DNA of 64,000 nt from the NCBI GenBank assembly GCA_014650015.1, contig BMUD01000014.1:158428-222427 (forward strand), in the 5' to 3' direction. Of the stretch, positions 49,297 to 57,095 are shown piece after piece. Within the stretch, counting starts at the first letter, position 1. Each line of letters starts with the position of its first letter. The DNA is from Streptomyces griseoloalbus. GTDB taxonomy: Bacteria; Actinomycetota; Actinomycetes; Streptomycetales; Streptomycetaceae. Under the pieces are notes generated by a model that was not told the origin of the DNA, searched no databases, and saw only the letters and a list, made by a program, of their open reading frames with translations. Both the position numbers and the translations under genes were made by a program.

Positions 49297-50151
49297 TCAG
49301 GGGAACCGCAGCGCGTCCGGGCCGAGGGGCGGCACCAGCCCCTCGGCCGCCGCGCGCGTCAGCAGCCCCCGCACGGCCGCGTAGCCGTCCTCGCCGAGAT
49401 CGGCCGTGAACTCGTTGACGTACAACCCGATGTGCTGGTCGGCGACGGCCGGGTCCATCTCCTGGGCGTGCTCCATGACGTACGGCCGCGACACCTCGGG
49501 CTCGTCCCACGCGGCCCGCACGGACGCGCGGATCGAGGCGGCGAGCCGGGTCAGCGTCTCCTCGCCCAGCGACCGCCTGGCGATGATCGCGCCCAGCGGG
49601 ATCGGCAGCCCGGTGGTCCGCTCCCAGTGCTCACCCATGTCGGCGAGCCGCCGCAGCCCGTAGTTCCGGTAGGTGAAGCGCGCCTCGTGGATGACGAGTC
49701 CCGCGTCGACCTTCCCGTCCCGCACGGCGGGCATGATCTCGTGGAACGGCATCACCACGATCCGGCCGACCCCGCCCGGCACCACATCCGCGGCCCACAG
49801 CCGGAACAGCAGATAGGCCGTCGACCGCTCGCTCGGCACGGCGACCGTACGCCCGGTGAGGTCCACGTCCTCCTCCCGGGTCAGCACCAGCGGCCCGCAG
49901 CCCCGCCCCAGCGCGCCCCCGCAGGGCAGCAGCGCGTACTCGTCGAGGACGTACGGCAGCACCGCGTACGACACCTTCAGCACATCGAGCTCGCCGCGCT
50001 CGGCCATGCCGTTGGTGATGTCGATGTCGGCGAAGGTCACGTCGAGGGCGGGCGCGCCGGGCACGCGGCCGTGGGCGAGGGCGTCGAAGACGAAGGTGTC
50101 GTTGGGGCAGGGGGAGTAGGCGATCCGCACCTGCTGCTCCTCACTGCTCAT
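49297..50151 (-). CDS. mqnD: 1,4-dihydroxy-6-naphthoate synthase (futalosine menaquinone pathway)
   Basis: Converts cyclic dehypoxanthinylfutalosine to 1,4-dihydroxy-6-naphthoate. Periplasmic-binding-protein fold: RIAYSPCPNDTFVFDALAHGRV, DVTFADIDITNGMAERGELDVLKVSYAVLPYV, then TVAVPSERSTAYLLFRLW and the VNEFTADLGEDGYAAV end. 284 residues from the ATG at 50151. Further in-frame ATGs upstream (TAM-TAM-NAM) lie inside the end of mqnB. It overlaps mqnB by 11 bp and is surely coupled. Matches SCO4326. Confidence 0.95.
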   Translation of the reverse strand: MSSEEQQVRIAYSPCPNDTFVFDALAHGRVPGAPALDVTFADIDITNGMAERGELDVLKVSYAVLPYVLDEYALLPCGGALGRGCGPLVLTREEDVDLTGRTVAVPSERSTAYLLFRLWAADVVPGGVGRIVVMPFHEIMPAVRDGKVDAGLVIHEARFTYRNYGLRRLADMGEHWERTTGLPIPLGAIIARRSLGEETLTRLAASIRASVRAAWDEPEVSRPYVMEHAQEMDPAVADQHIGLYVNEFTADLGEDGYAAVRGLLTRAAAEGLVPPLGPDALRFP

Positions 50152-50863
50152 GGCGTTCATGGCGGTCATTGCGGTCATGCCGGTTCCAACTCTCCAGTAC
50201 GGGCGCGAGCTTCCCGAAGCCCTCGGTGAGAGCGTTCAGGGCGTCGCCGACGCGCCAGGCGGCGCGGTCGCGCGGGCCCACGGGGTTCGACACCGCGCGC
50301 ACCTCCAGCACGGGCACCCCGTGCGCGGCGGCGGCCTCGGCCACCCCGAAGCCCTCCATGGCCTCGGCGAGGGCGCGCGGGTGCCGGGCGCGCAGGGCGG
50401 CGGCACGGGCGGCGGTCCCGGTCACCGTCGACACGGTGAGCACGGTCCCGGTGAGCGCGCCGGCCGCCGCGGAGGCCTCGCGGACCAGGGCGGCGGGCGG
50501 ACGGTGGGTGACGGTGCCGAAGCCCAGATCGGTGACCGGCAGGAACCCGTCGGCCGTCTCGGCGCCCAGGTCGGCGGCGGTGATCTCGTCGGCGACGACG
50601 AGGGAGCCGAGGGGCGCCCGCGGCGCGAAACCGCCGGCGATCCCGGCGGAGACGACCAGGTCGTAGGGCCGGCCGTCCAGCGCGGCGGCGGTGAGCGCGC
50701 CGGCCGTGGAGGCGGCGGCGAGCGCCGGACCGACCCCCGCGGCCAGGAGGCCGGGCCCGCCGGTGACCTCGTGCACGGTCACCCCGGGCAGGGCGACCTC
50801 CCGCACGGGCCCCGGGAACGCCCGGGCCACCGCGTCCCGCTCGACGGGGACCGCGGTGGCCAC
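50141..50863 (-). CDS. mqnB: futalosine hydrolase
   Basis: Nucleoside-phosphorylase-fold enzyme removing hypoxanthine from futalosine. Motifs: AGVGPALAAASTAGAL, VVSAGIAGGFAPRAPLGSLVVADEI, AMEGFGVAEAAAAHGVPVLEVRAVSNPVGPRD with the catalytic acid region. The start is unclear. The family begins with the strand RVLVATAVP, but the only GTG (50863) falls inside that strand. AAGGA at the end of the upstream gene would suit a rare start (CTG 50890 or ATC 50887), so five to nine residues may be missing from my coordinates. The His/Arg-rich tail is specific to this protein. Confidence 0.9.
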   Translation of the reverse strand: MATAVPVERDAVARAFPGPVREVALPGVTVHEVTGGPGLLAAGVGPALAAASTAGALTAAALDGRPYDLVVSAGIAGGFAPRAPLGSLVVADEITAADLGAETADGFLPVTDLGFGTVTHRPPAALVREASAAAGALTGTVLTVSTVTGTAARAAALRARHPRALAEAMEGFGVAEAAAAHGVPVLEVRAVSNPVGPRDRAAWRVGDALNALTEGFGKLAPVLESWNRHDRNDRHERHEQ

Positions 50864-50886
50864 GAGAACACGGACGGGCGACGTGA

Positions 50887-51360
50887 TCAGGCGTCCTTCT
50901 TCAGCCGGAAGGACCACAGACCGCTGGTCTCCTTCTCGCCCTCCTTGATCGACACCAGGGTCGAGTCGCCCTGGGCGCCGTACTGGGCGTTGAAGAACAC
51001 GCTGCCCGGGATGGTGCGGTAGGTCTTGGTGCTGGAGTCGGTCAGCGGCTGGCCGTTCATCAGGATGGTCCAGCCCTTGTCGGCGACGTCCGGGTCGACA
51101 CCGAAGCGCACGGTCTCGTCGGGGTCGACCGAGATCTCGTCGATGCCCTTGTCCTTCAGGCACGCGTTCAGGTCGGCGGACTTGAGGGCCTCGCCCTCGC
51201 CACCACAGGTGGCCTCGGAACTCACCGAGGAACTGCCCACGGTGATCGTGGCCATCGGCGTCGGCTTGTCACAGGCGGCCAGGACGAGCAGTCCGGCGGA
51301 TACGGCGCCGGCGGCGGCGACGGCGCGGCGGCGTCGCACAGCGGATTGCAACGTGGTCAT
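50887..51360 (-). CDS. DUF2771 lipoprotein
   Basis: 157 residues. A basic N-terminus (VRRRRAVAAAG), hydrophobic segment and lipobox LAAC ending at Cys30 predict a lipid-anchored exported protein. The mature part has conserved Cys residues (CGGEG, CLKDKG) and a beta-rich C-terminus (YRTIPGSVFFNAQYGAQGDSTLVSIKEGEKETSGLWSFRLKK). Family function unknown. Its stop overlaps the region where mqnB must start, so it is in one operon with mqnB and mqnD. Confidence 0.87.
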   Translation of the reverse strand: MTTLQSAVRRRRAVAAAGAVSAGLLVLAACDKPTPMATITVGSSSVSSEATCGGEGEALKSADLNACLKDKGIDEISVDPDETVRFGVDPDVADKGWTILMNGQPLTDSSTKTYRTIPGSVFFNAQYGAQGDSTLVSIKEGEKETSGLWSFRLKKDA

Positions 51361-51423
51361 GGCCGAAGGCTATCGGGCACGTGTGTTCCGCTCCCCATGT
51401 GGGGGTACGGCGTGGCCGGAGCG

Positions 51424-52857
51424 TTACGCCACTCGCGCCCGCCCCGTGCTCCCCTGCCGGGCCGAACGGATCAGCCCGCGGACGGTCGTCAGCCACCCGG
51501 TGGCGATGATCGCCGCGCCCACCGCGAGCCCCAGGCCGCCGATCAGCGGCATCGCGATACCGATCGCGCCGCCCAGCACCCAGGACATCTGCAGCAGCGT
51601 CTCCGACCGCGCGAACGCCGACGTCCGGACCAGCTCGGGCACGTCCCGCTGAATCAGCGCGTCCAGCGACAGCTTGGCCAGCGCCTGCGCGAACCCGGCG
51701 ATCGCGGCCAGACCCGCCACCAGCACCGCGCCGAAGAACACCGCGGCCGTGATCGCCGCGCCCAGCACACACGCCACCACCGTCACGATGATGATCTCCG
51801 GGGCCCTCGCTCTCAGCCACGCCCCGACCGCCGTACCGAGCGCGTTGCCCGTGCCGGCCGCCACGCCCACTATGCCCAGGGAGACCGCGGCGCTCTGACC
51901 GGTCATCGGGTGCTCGCGCAGCAGGAAGGCGAGGAAGAAGATCAGGAAGCCGGTCAGGCAGCGGATGGCGGCGTTGGCGCCGAGCGCGTGGGTGACGGCC
52001 GGTCCGACCGTGCGCAGTCCCGGACGCTTCTCGGTCTTCCGGTGCGGCCCGTGCAGATGCTGCTCGTCGGCGGCGAGCAGGGCCACGGCCTCACCCTTGG
52101 CGGAGTCCACCTTCGGCGGCAGCCGGAAGGACAGGAACATCCCGGTCACGAAGATCGCGAACGCGCCGAACAGCGGCCAGCGCGGCCCGATCTGCTGGAG
52201 CCCCGCACCGATCGGCGCCGCGATCCCGGTCGCCAGCAGCCCGCCCAGGGTGACCCGCGAATTCGCCTTCACCAGGGAGAAGGCGGGCGGCAGCAGCCGC
52301 GGCACGACCGCGCTGCGCACCACCCCGTACGCCTTCGACGAGACCAGTACGCCCAGCGCGGCCGGGTACAGCCCGATCCCGCCGGTGGCGACCGCGCCGG
52401 ACAGGATCAGCGCGAGCAGCGCCCGGGCGAGCATCGCGCCCGCCATGGCGGCGCGGCGGCCGTGCGGGACGCGGTCCAGGAGCGGGCCGACCACCGGGGC
52501 CAGGAGGGTGAACGGCGCCATGGTGATGGCGAGGTAGAGGGCGACGCGCCCGCGGGCCTCGTCCGTGGGGACCGAGAAGAAGACGGTGGACGCCAGCGCG
52601 ACCGTGATCATGACGTCGCCGGCGCCGTTCACGCCGTGCAGTTCGATCAGCTTGCCGAGCCCGGACTCCCCGGCGCCGTGCGCATGGGTCGCCCGGCGGA
52701 TGCCCCGCGCGGTTCCGGTCACCGGGAAGTGCAGGGCGCGCCCGAACGCGCGAAGGCGGCCGCCCGCCCCGTTCGTTCCGACGCGTCGGCCGCTGCCCTT
52801 GGCCCCTTTCGGCCCACCGGTCCCGGTGGCGCCCTGGGGTGTCCTCGAGGTAGCCAC
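51424..52857 (-). CDS. MFS transporter-like membrane protein
   Basis: 477 residues with about 12 membrane segments after a basic 70-residue N-terminus (VATSRTPQGATGTGGPKGAKGSGRR). Motifs: a first-loop-like LDRVPHGRRAAMAGAMLARAL and glycine-rich helices (GIVGVAAGTGNALGTAVGAWLRARAPE). The sixth-helix loop is acidic (AADEQHLHGPHRKTEKRPG). Substrate unknown; the conserved position next to mqn genes and DUF2771 suggests a core role. GTG start at 52857 inferred from the frame. Confidence 0.85.
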   Translation of the reverse strand: MATSRTPQGATGTGGPKGAKGSGRRVGTNGAGGRLRAFGRALHFPVTGTARGIRRATHAHGAGESGLGKLIELHGVNGAGDVMITVALASTVFFSVPTDEARGRVALYLAITMAPFTLLAPVVGPLLDRVPHGRRAAMAGAMLARALLALILSGAVATGGIGLYPAALGVLVSSKAYGVVRSAVVPRLLPPAFSLVKANSRVTLGGLLATGIAAPIGAGLQQIGPRWPLFGAFAIFVTGMFLSFRLPPKVDSAKGEAVALLAADEQHLHGPHRKTEKRPGLRTVGPAVTHALGANAAIRCLTGFLIFFLAFLLREHPMTGQSAAVSLGIVGVAAGTGNALGTAVGAWLRARAPEIIIVTVVACVLGAAITAAVFFGAVLVAGLAAIAGFAQALAKLSLDALIQRDVPELVRTSAFARSETLLQMSWVLGGAIGIAMPLIGGLGLAVGAAIIATGWLTTVRGLIRSARQGSTGRARVA

Positions 52858-53176
52858 GACGTCATAGTGCCCCGAGAAGGCGGTGCGTAGTGCCGTTACG
52901 CCATGGACGCCGCCCGGGGTGCGGCTGTACGGCGGAACGTCCGGGGCTGACGGCCGCCCCCGGAAACCGGCGCGCGGGACCCCAGAACAACCGTCGGTGT
53001 AGGCCCAGCGCACGCGAGACGGTAGCGTGCGTATCTCAGCCATCCCGCAGAATGGATGGAGGCGCGCCCGAGCACGTTGCGGCGCGGACGTCGACGCGGT
53101 CCCCCGGTCCGCTCCGTCCGCCCCCCGCGCTGGGAGTGGCGCACTCGTGAGACGGCGTAGGAGAGAAGCGATACCT
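52858..53176. other. 319-bp divergent intergenic region
   Basis: Promoter region shared by the MFS gene (minus) and the DUF3027 gene (plus). GGAGAG lies shortly before the DUF3027 GTG. No coding frame with good bias and no operator recognised. Confidence 0.5.
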
Positions 53177-54103
53177 GTGAGCGCAGCGACAACGCGAAGC
53201 CGCACCCCCGATCGTCTGTGCGCCGAGGCCGTCGACCTCGCCCGCGCGGCAGCCGAGGAGGCCGCCGCGCCCGGGGTCGTGGGCGAGCACGAGGGGCTGG
53301 TCTCCGAGGGGGACCGCGTCGTCACGCACTTCTTCGGATGCCGCGAGCCCGGCTACCGCGGCTGGCGCTGGGCCGTCACCGTCGCCCGCGCCTCCCGCGC
53401 CAAGATCGTCACGATCGACGAGGCGGTCCTGCTGCCCGGCCCCGACGCGGTGCTCGCGCCGGAGTGGGTGCCGTGGAGCGAGCGGCTGCGCCCCGGCGAC
53501 ATGGGCCCCGGCGACCTCCTCCCCACCGACGCCGAGGACCTGCGCCTGGAGCCGGGCTTCCTCGGGGAGGAGGAGCCGGCGCCGAACTCCGCGGTCTCCG
53601 AGGACATGGCCGAACTGGCCGAGGCCGAGGACGCCGAGGTCACCAAGGGCACCCCGGCCCATCTCACGGTGGCCCCGGCCCGCGGTTCGATCGCGGCGGT
53701 CGCCGAGGAACTCGGCATGCGCCGCGCCCGGGTCCTGTCCCGTTACGGCCTGCACATCGCCGCCGACCGCTGGGAGGAGTCGTTCGGCGCGAAGACCCCG
53801 ATGGCGCAGGCCGCCCCCGCGTCGTGCGTCTCGTGCGGCTTCCTCGCCCGCATCGGCGGCTCCCTGGGACAGGCGTTCGGGGTGTGCGCCAACGAGTTCT
53901 CCCCGGCCGACGGCCACGTCGTCTCCCTGGCGTACGGCTGCGGCGGCCACTCCGAGGCCGCGGTCATGCCGAAGCCCCCGCAGCCGGCCCAGCCGGTGAT
54001 CGACGAAACCCGCGTCGACCCCTTCCCCCTCCGCCCGGCCCCCGACTCCGGCTCGGTCCCGGTGACGGAGGACGAGTCGTCGGCGGAGCTGGGGCACTCG
54101 TAG
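53177..54103 (+). CDS. DUF3027 protein
   Basis: 308 residues from the GTG at 53177 (VSAATTRSRTPDRLCAEAVDLARAAAEE). The core includes VVTHFFGCREPGYRGWRWAVTVARASRAKIVTIDEAVLLPG and EWVPWSERLRPGDMGPGDLLPT. A Cys-rich segment follows (ASCVSCGFLARIGGSLGQAFGVCANEFSPADGHVVSLAYGCGGHSE) that looks like a zinc site. Actinobacteria-specific; function unknown. Confidence 0.88.
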   Translation: MSAATTRSRTPDRLCAEAVDLARAAAEEAAAPGVVGEHEGLVSEGDRVVTHFFGCREPGYRGWRWAVTVARASRAKIVTIDEAVLLPGPDAVLAPEWVPWSERLRPGDMGPGDLLPTDAEDLRLEPGFLGEEEPAPNSAVSEDMAELAEAEDAEVTKGTPAHLTVAPARGSIAAVAEELGMRRARVLSRYGLHIAADRWEESFGAKTPMAQAAPASCVSCGFLARIGGSLGQAFGVCANEFSPADGHVVSLAYGCGGHSEAAVMPKPPQPAQPVIDETRVDPFPLRPAPDSGSVPVTEDESSAELGHS

Positions 54104-54115
54104 CCCGCGCCGGGC

Positions 54116-54176
54116 ACCGGCGGAGGTTGCGGGCGGTGCACCGGGCTTCCCAGGCCGCGGTGCTCCCTCCGCCGGT
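54116..54176 (+). terminator. terminator after the DUF3027 gene
   Basis: ACCGGCGGAGG (54116-54126) and CCTCCGCCGGT (54166-54176) pair perfectly over 11 bp around a 39-nt loop. Confidence 0.65.
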
Positions 54177-54182
54177 TGCCGC

Positions 54183-54296
54183 TCAGTGGTCCGCGGCTTC
54201 GTCCGGGACAGTGCCCGGCTCCCGTGGAGCCTCCCGGGCGGTCGCCGCGTACTCGGGCAGCGCGGCTGAGCGGCAGTCGCGGCAGCGGGCGCCCGG
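54183..54296 (-). pseudogene. C-terminal remnant of a zinc-finger DNA-binding protein
   Basis: The minus frame reads RPGARCRDCRSAALPEYAATAREAPREPGTVPDEAADH to a stop at 54183-54185, with normal Streptomyces codon bias. The CRDC motif matches the C-terminal zinc finger of the winged-helix protein encoded at 23739-24647. Upstream of about 54296 the frame loses coding character where the plus-strand DUF5753 remnant begins, so the rest of the gene has been deleted. Confidence 0.5.
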
Positions 54297-54310
54297 ACGA
54301 TGTGGAGCGC

Positions 54311-54715
54311 ATGGTGGCGGCTCGTCTGGCCCGGCAGTCGGTCTTCGGACGCGATCCGGCCCCAGCTCTCAGCTTCGTCCTGGAAGAGGGGGTTCTGCGA
54401 CGTCCCATCGGGGGCACAATGGCCTGGCGTCGGCAGCTTGAGCGCCTGTTGGAGGTGGGTAGGTTGCACAACGTCGTGCTTCAGGTGATGCCGACGAACT
54501 GTGACACCCACTCCGGGTTGGACGGCAGGATCGAGCTGCTGAAGTTCGCGGACGGTACGGCGATCGGTCGTTCCGACGGTGCGTGCAACAGTCGGCCCAC
54601 CTCGGATCCCAAACAGCTGCGCATCCTTGAGCTGCGGTATGGCACGATCCGGGCTCAGGCACTCTCTCCACGCGAGTCACTGGCCTTCATCGAACAACTG
54701 CTGGGAGAAACATGA
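54311..54715 (+). pseudogene. N-terminally truncated XRE-family regulator (DUF5753 domain only)
   Basis: The retained part is a typical DUF5753 C-terminal domain: MVAARLARQSVFGRDPAPALSFVLEEGVLRRPIGGTM, RRQLERLLEVGRLHNVVLQVMPT, RILELRYGTIRAQALSPRESLAFIEQLLGE. The helix-turn-helix half (about 130 residues) is missing. The ATG at 54311 would give 134 residues but has no Shine-Dalgarno. Its stop overlaps the DUF397 start (ATGA), so it may still be translated at a low level. Confidence 0.8.
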
Positions 54716-54921
54716 TCCGCAAGACCATCGCCGGGGACGCCTCTGAGCTGGCATGGTTCAAGAGCAGCTACAGCGGTGGCAATGACGGCAACTCCTGCGT
54801 CGAGCTCGCCCTCACCCCCGGCACCGTCCACGTCCGCGACTCGAAGAACACTGAGGGCCCCCGCATCGCCTTCGCCCCGGACACGTGGGCGGCCTTCGTC
54901 CCGTACGCTTCCGAGGCCTGA
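54712..54921 (+). CDS. DUF397 protein
   Basis: 69 residues: LAWFKSSYSGGNDGNSCVELALTPGTVHVRDSKNTEGPRIAFAPDTWAAFV, the standard DUF397 pattern. In Streptomyces these small proteins pair with an XRE/DUF5753 regulator (WhiJ-like systems) and modulate it, with effects on development. Here the regulator gene directly upstream has lost its DNA-binding half, so this copy is orphaned or acts on a paralogue. Confidence 0.93.
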   Translation: MIRKTIAGDASELAWFKSSYSGGNDGNSCVELALTPGTVHVRDSKNTEGPRIAFAPDTWAAFVPYASEA

Positions 54922-55031
54922 TCGCGCGAGCCGGTCCGCCTGCCTGCTCCGGCAACAGGCGGACCGGATCGTGCGGTTCCCCGGCCGTCATGAGTGGCGC
55001 AGCCGGTCGCGCGCGCCGGGATCGGCCGATG

Positions 55032-56099
55032 TCAGAGCCGTGCCGACGCCGTCGGGTCGGCACAGGCGCCGGAGGCCGACGCCAGGGCCGTGCGGTGGCG
55101 GCGGAGGACCGCGGAATCGCCCAGCAGCAGGGCGTGCGGGCGGTACGTGGGGCCGTGCAGGGAGCGCTCCAGTGCGGGAAGGTAGTTCCAGCGCACCGCC
55201 GGGTGCGCGGAATGCGCGAAGTGGTACAGGTCGCCGTACGGCAGCCAGGTGCCGCGGGCCAGCAGGGCGAGCAGTGCGTTGCGCGGGTACAGCCGCAGGC
55301 AGCGGCCCGCCTCCACGGCCACGGGGGGTCCGGTCACGTGTTCCGGGTCGAACCAGCGGTGCTCGACGAGCAGTGACATCCACGCGAGCTGTGGATACAG
55401 CAGCAGCCGGGGCAGCAGAAACGCGAACACGGCCGCCTCCCAGCCGAAGAGGACGGCGGATGCCGCCGTCACCACCAGAGGGCCGACGGCCCGCAGCTTC
55501 CCGCCGCCGGGTTCCCGCCAGAGGGCCGTCAGGCCGCGCAGGGTGCCGTACGCACCGGTCGGGGTCAGCGGGTACACCATGCCGAGCAGGTGATCCACCG
55601 ACGAGGCCCCCGGCCGTAGCCCCGCCGCGTGCAGTTCGGCCAGGTTGGGGTCGACCCCGGCCAACGTGGCGTTCGGATGGTGCTCGCGGACGTGCCGGCG
55701 GCGGCGTACGGAAACGGGGACGAAGCCGAGCGGGACGTGCACGGCCGCCTCGGCGAGCAGCGTGTTCAGACGGCCGCTGCGTACCAGTACACCGTGCACC
55801 GCGAAGTGGCTGGTCTCCTGGAGGTGGCGAAATGTCACCGCACCCGCGAGGGCGGCGGCCGTGCAGCCCCAGGGGCCGCCGTGGACGGCCACCGCACACC
55901 ATCCGGCGAGCTGCAGCCACTGCCCGAGGAGCAGGAATACGGGTGTGACGTCGTTCAGCCGCTCACGCTGGAGTGTCATCACCGCACGGAGCGAGTCCGG
56001 CGTGTGCCGGCCTCGCGCCGGACTGAACCACCACCGGTCCACCTGCCGCAGAGCGATGCCCACCGCGATGGCCGCCAGACCGACCGACAGCGCCCCCAA
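55032..56099 (-). CDS. membrane fatty acid desaturase-like protein
   Basis: 355 residues with several membrane segments and the histidine boxes of the diiron desaturase/hydroxylase family: HLQETSHFAVH (box 1), RRRRHVREHH (box 2, H-x3-HH) and LYHFAHSAHPAVRW with a nearby VEHRWFD (box 3). It should oxidise a lipid or acyl chain with O2 and an electron donor not encoded here. TTG start with GGAGGGG upstream. It is 79 bp downstream of the DapF-like gene on the same strand, so probably one operon. Confidence 0.85.
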   Translation of the reverse strand: MGALSVGLAAIAVGIALRQVDRWWFSPARGRHTPDSLRAVMTLQRERLNDVTPVFLLLGQWLQLAGWCAVAVHGGPWGCTAAALAGAVTFRHLQETSHFAVHGVLVRSGRLNTLLAEAAVHVPLGFVPVSVRRRRHVREHHPNATLAGVDPNLAELHAAGLRPGASSVDHLLGMVYPLTPTGAYGTLRGLTALWREPGGGKLRAVGPLVVTAASAVLFGWEAAVFAFLLPRLLLYPQLAWMSLLVEHRWFDPEHVTGPPVAVEAGRCLRLYPRNALLALLARGTWLPYGDLYHFAHSAHPAVRWNYLPALERSLHGPTYRPHALLLGDSAVLRRHRTALASASGACADPTASARL

Positions 56100-56178
56100 T
56101 GTCGTCCCCTCCCCCTCGGCCCTTCACCGGTACGGGCACGGGGCGGAACGGACCGCCGGGACGGTGCCGTACCGGCGG

Positions 56179-56886
56179 TCAGACCTCGGTCGGGTGGATG
56201 CCCGCCTCGTGCAGCACCTTCATGTTTTCCCGGCTGAGCTCCGCGAACGCGCTGATTTCCGCCATGTGCGCGGCACCCGCGTACTCCACCGGACCGTCGC
56301 CGAGGAGCACCGCCGGGTCGAGTTCACCCTCGTACACGAGCGTCGCGTTGCCCTCCAGCACCGGCTGCCACACGTCACCGACCGTCTGGAGGAAGCTCCG
56401 GGCGACACCTCCGGGGTTGCGCACGGTCACCGGCAGCTCCGGATCGACCAGCCCGAGCCGGGACAGGGTGGCCCGGGAGGCCGCGATGCCCGAACCGCAG
56501 GACGGCGTGAGCCCTGCCCCCCGCTCGTAGGTGTGGATGAACACCTCGTCGTCCGACAGCGGCAGGACGAACGAGAGATTGGCGCCGATGGGGAACGCCG
56601 CCGGAGTATCCGCGACGCGCCGCCCGGTTTCGATCAGCTCCGCCTCGTCGTACGCGTCGATCACCGTGATGAGGTGCGAGTTCGGCACCGCGACCGCCGT
56701 CACGTGCCGCGACGGGTGGAACGCCGGCAGCAGTCGGTTCACGTATTCGCCGTGAGGTCCCGCCTCCGTCACGATCGGCTCACCCGGAGCGAAGTCGACG
56801 GCGGGCAGTTCCACCGAGACCTGCCGTACGCCGTGAGACGTACGGCCCCGGTCACGCACGGTGAAGGAGTACGGTCCCTGTTCCAC
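56179..56886 (-). CDS. DapF-like epimerase lacking the N-terminal half-domain
   Basis: About 235 residues if the GTG at 56886 is used. The second catalytic-Cys motif of diaminopimelate epimerase is clear (YERGAGLTPSCGSGIAAS), as is the substrate loop AVPNSHLITVID. The N-terminal GNDF motif and the first Cys motif (about the first 80-90 residues of DapF) are absent, and upstream in-frame sequence is not family-like. DapF needs both cysteines for two-base epimerisation, so this is either a decayed gene or one re-used for another reaction with the desaturase. Confidence 0.75.
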   Translation of the reverse strand: MEQGPYSFTVRDRGRTSHGVRQVSVELPAVDFAPGEPIVTEAGPHGEYVNRLLPAFHPSRHVTAVAVPNSHLITVIDAYDEAELIETGRRVADTPAAFPIGANLSFVLPLSDDEVFIHTYERGAGLTPSCGSGIAASRATLSRLGLVDPELPVTVRNPGGVARSFLQTVGDVWQPVLEGNATLVYEGELDPAVLLGDGPVEYAGAAHMAEISAFAELSRENMKVLHEAGIHPTEV

Positions 56887-57095
56887 GAGTGCTGTGGTTA
56901 CGGACGGGCAAGTGTGCTGTGCAGCCAGTGATGCCTGTTCCTTCGTGGGGACTCCGTGATGGCTCCGGCGGCCCCGGGGCCGGGTGCCGAAAGTGATCGT
57001 GAGGAACGGCGCGGGGCGTGGACGGCGCGTCGGCAGGGCGTCGCGGAGCGGTACCTTCGGTCTCACGCCGACGAGGGCCGATGAGGAGAGTCAAC

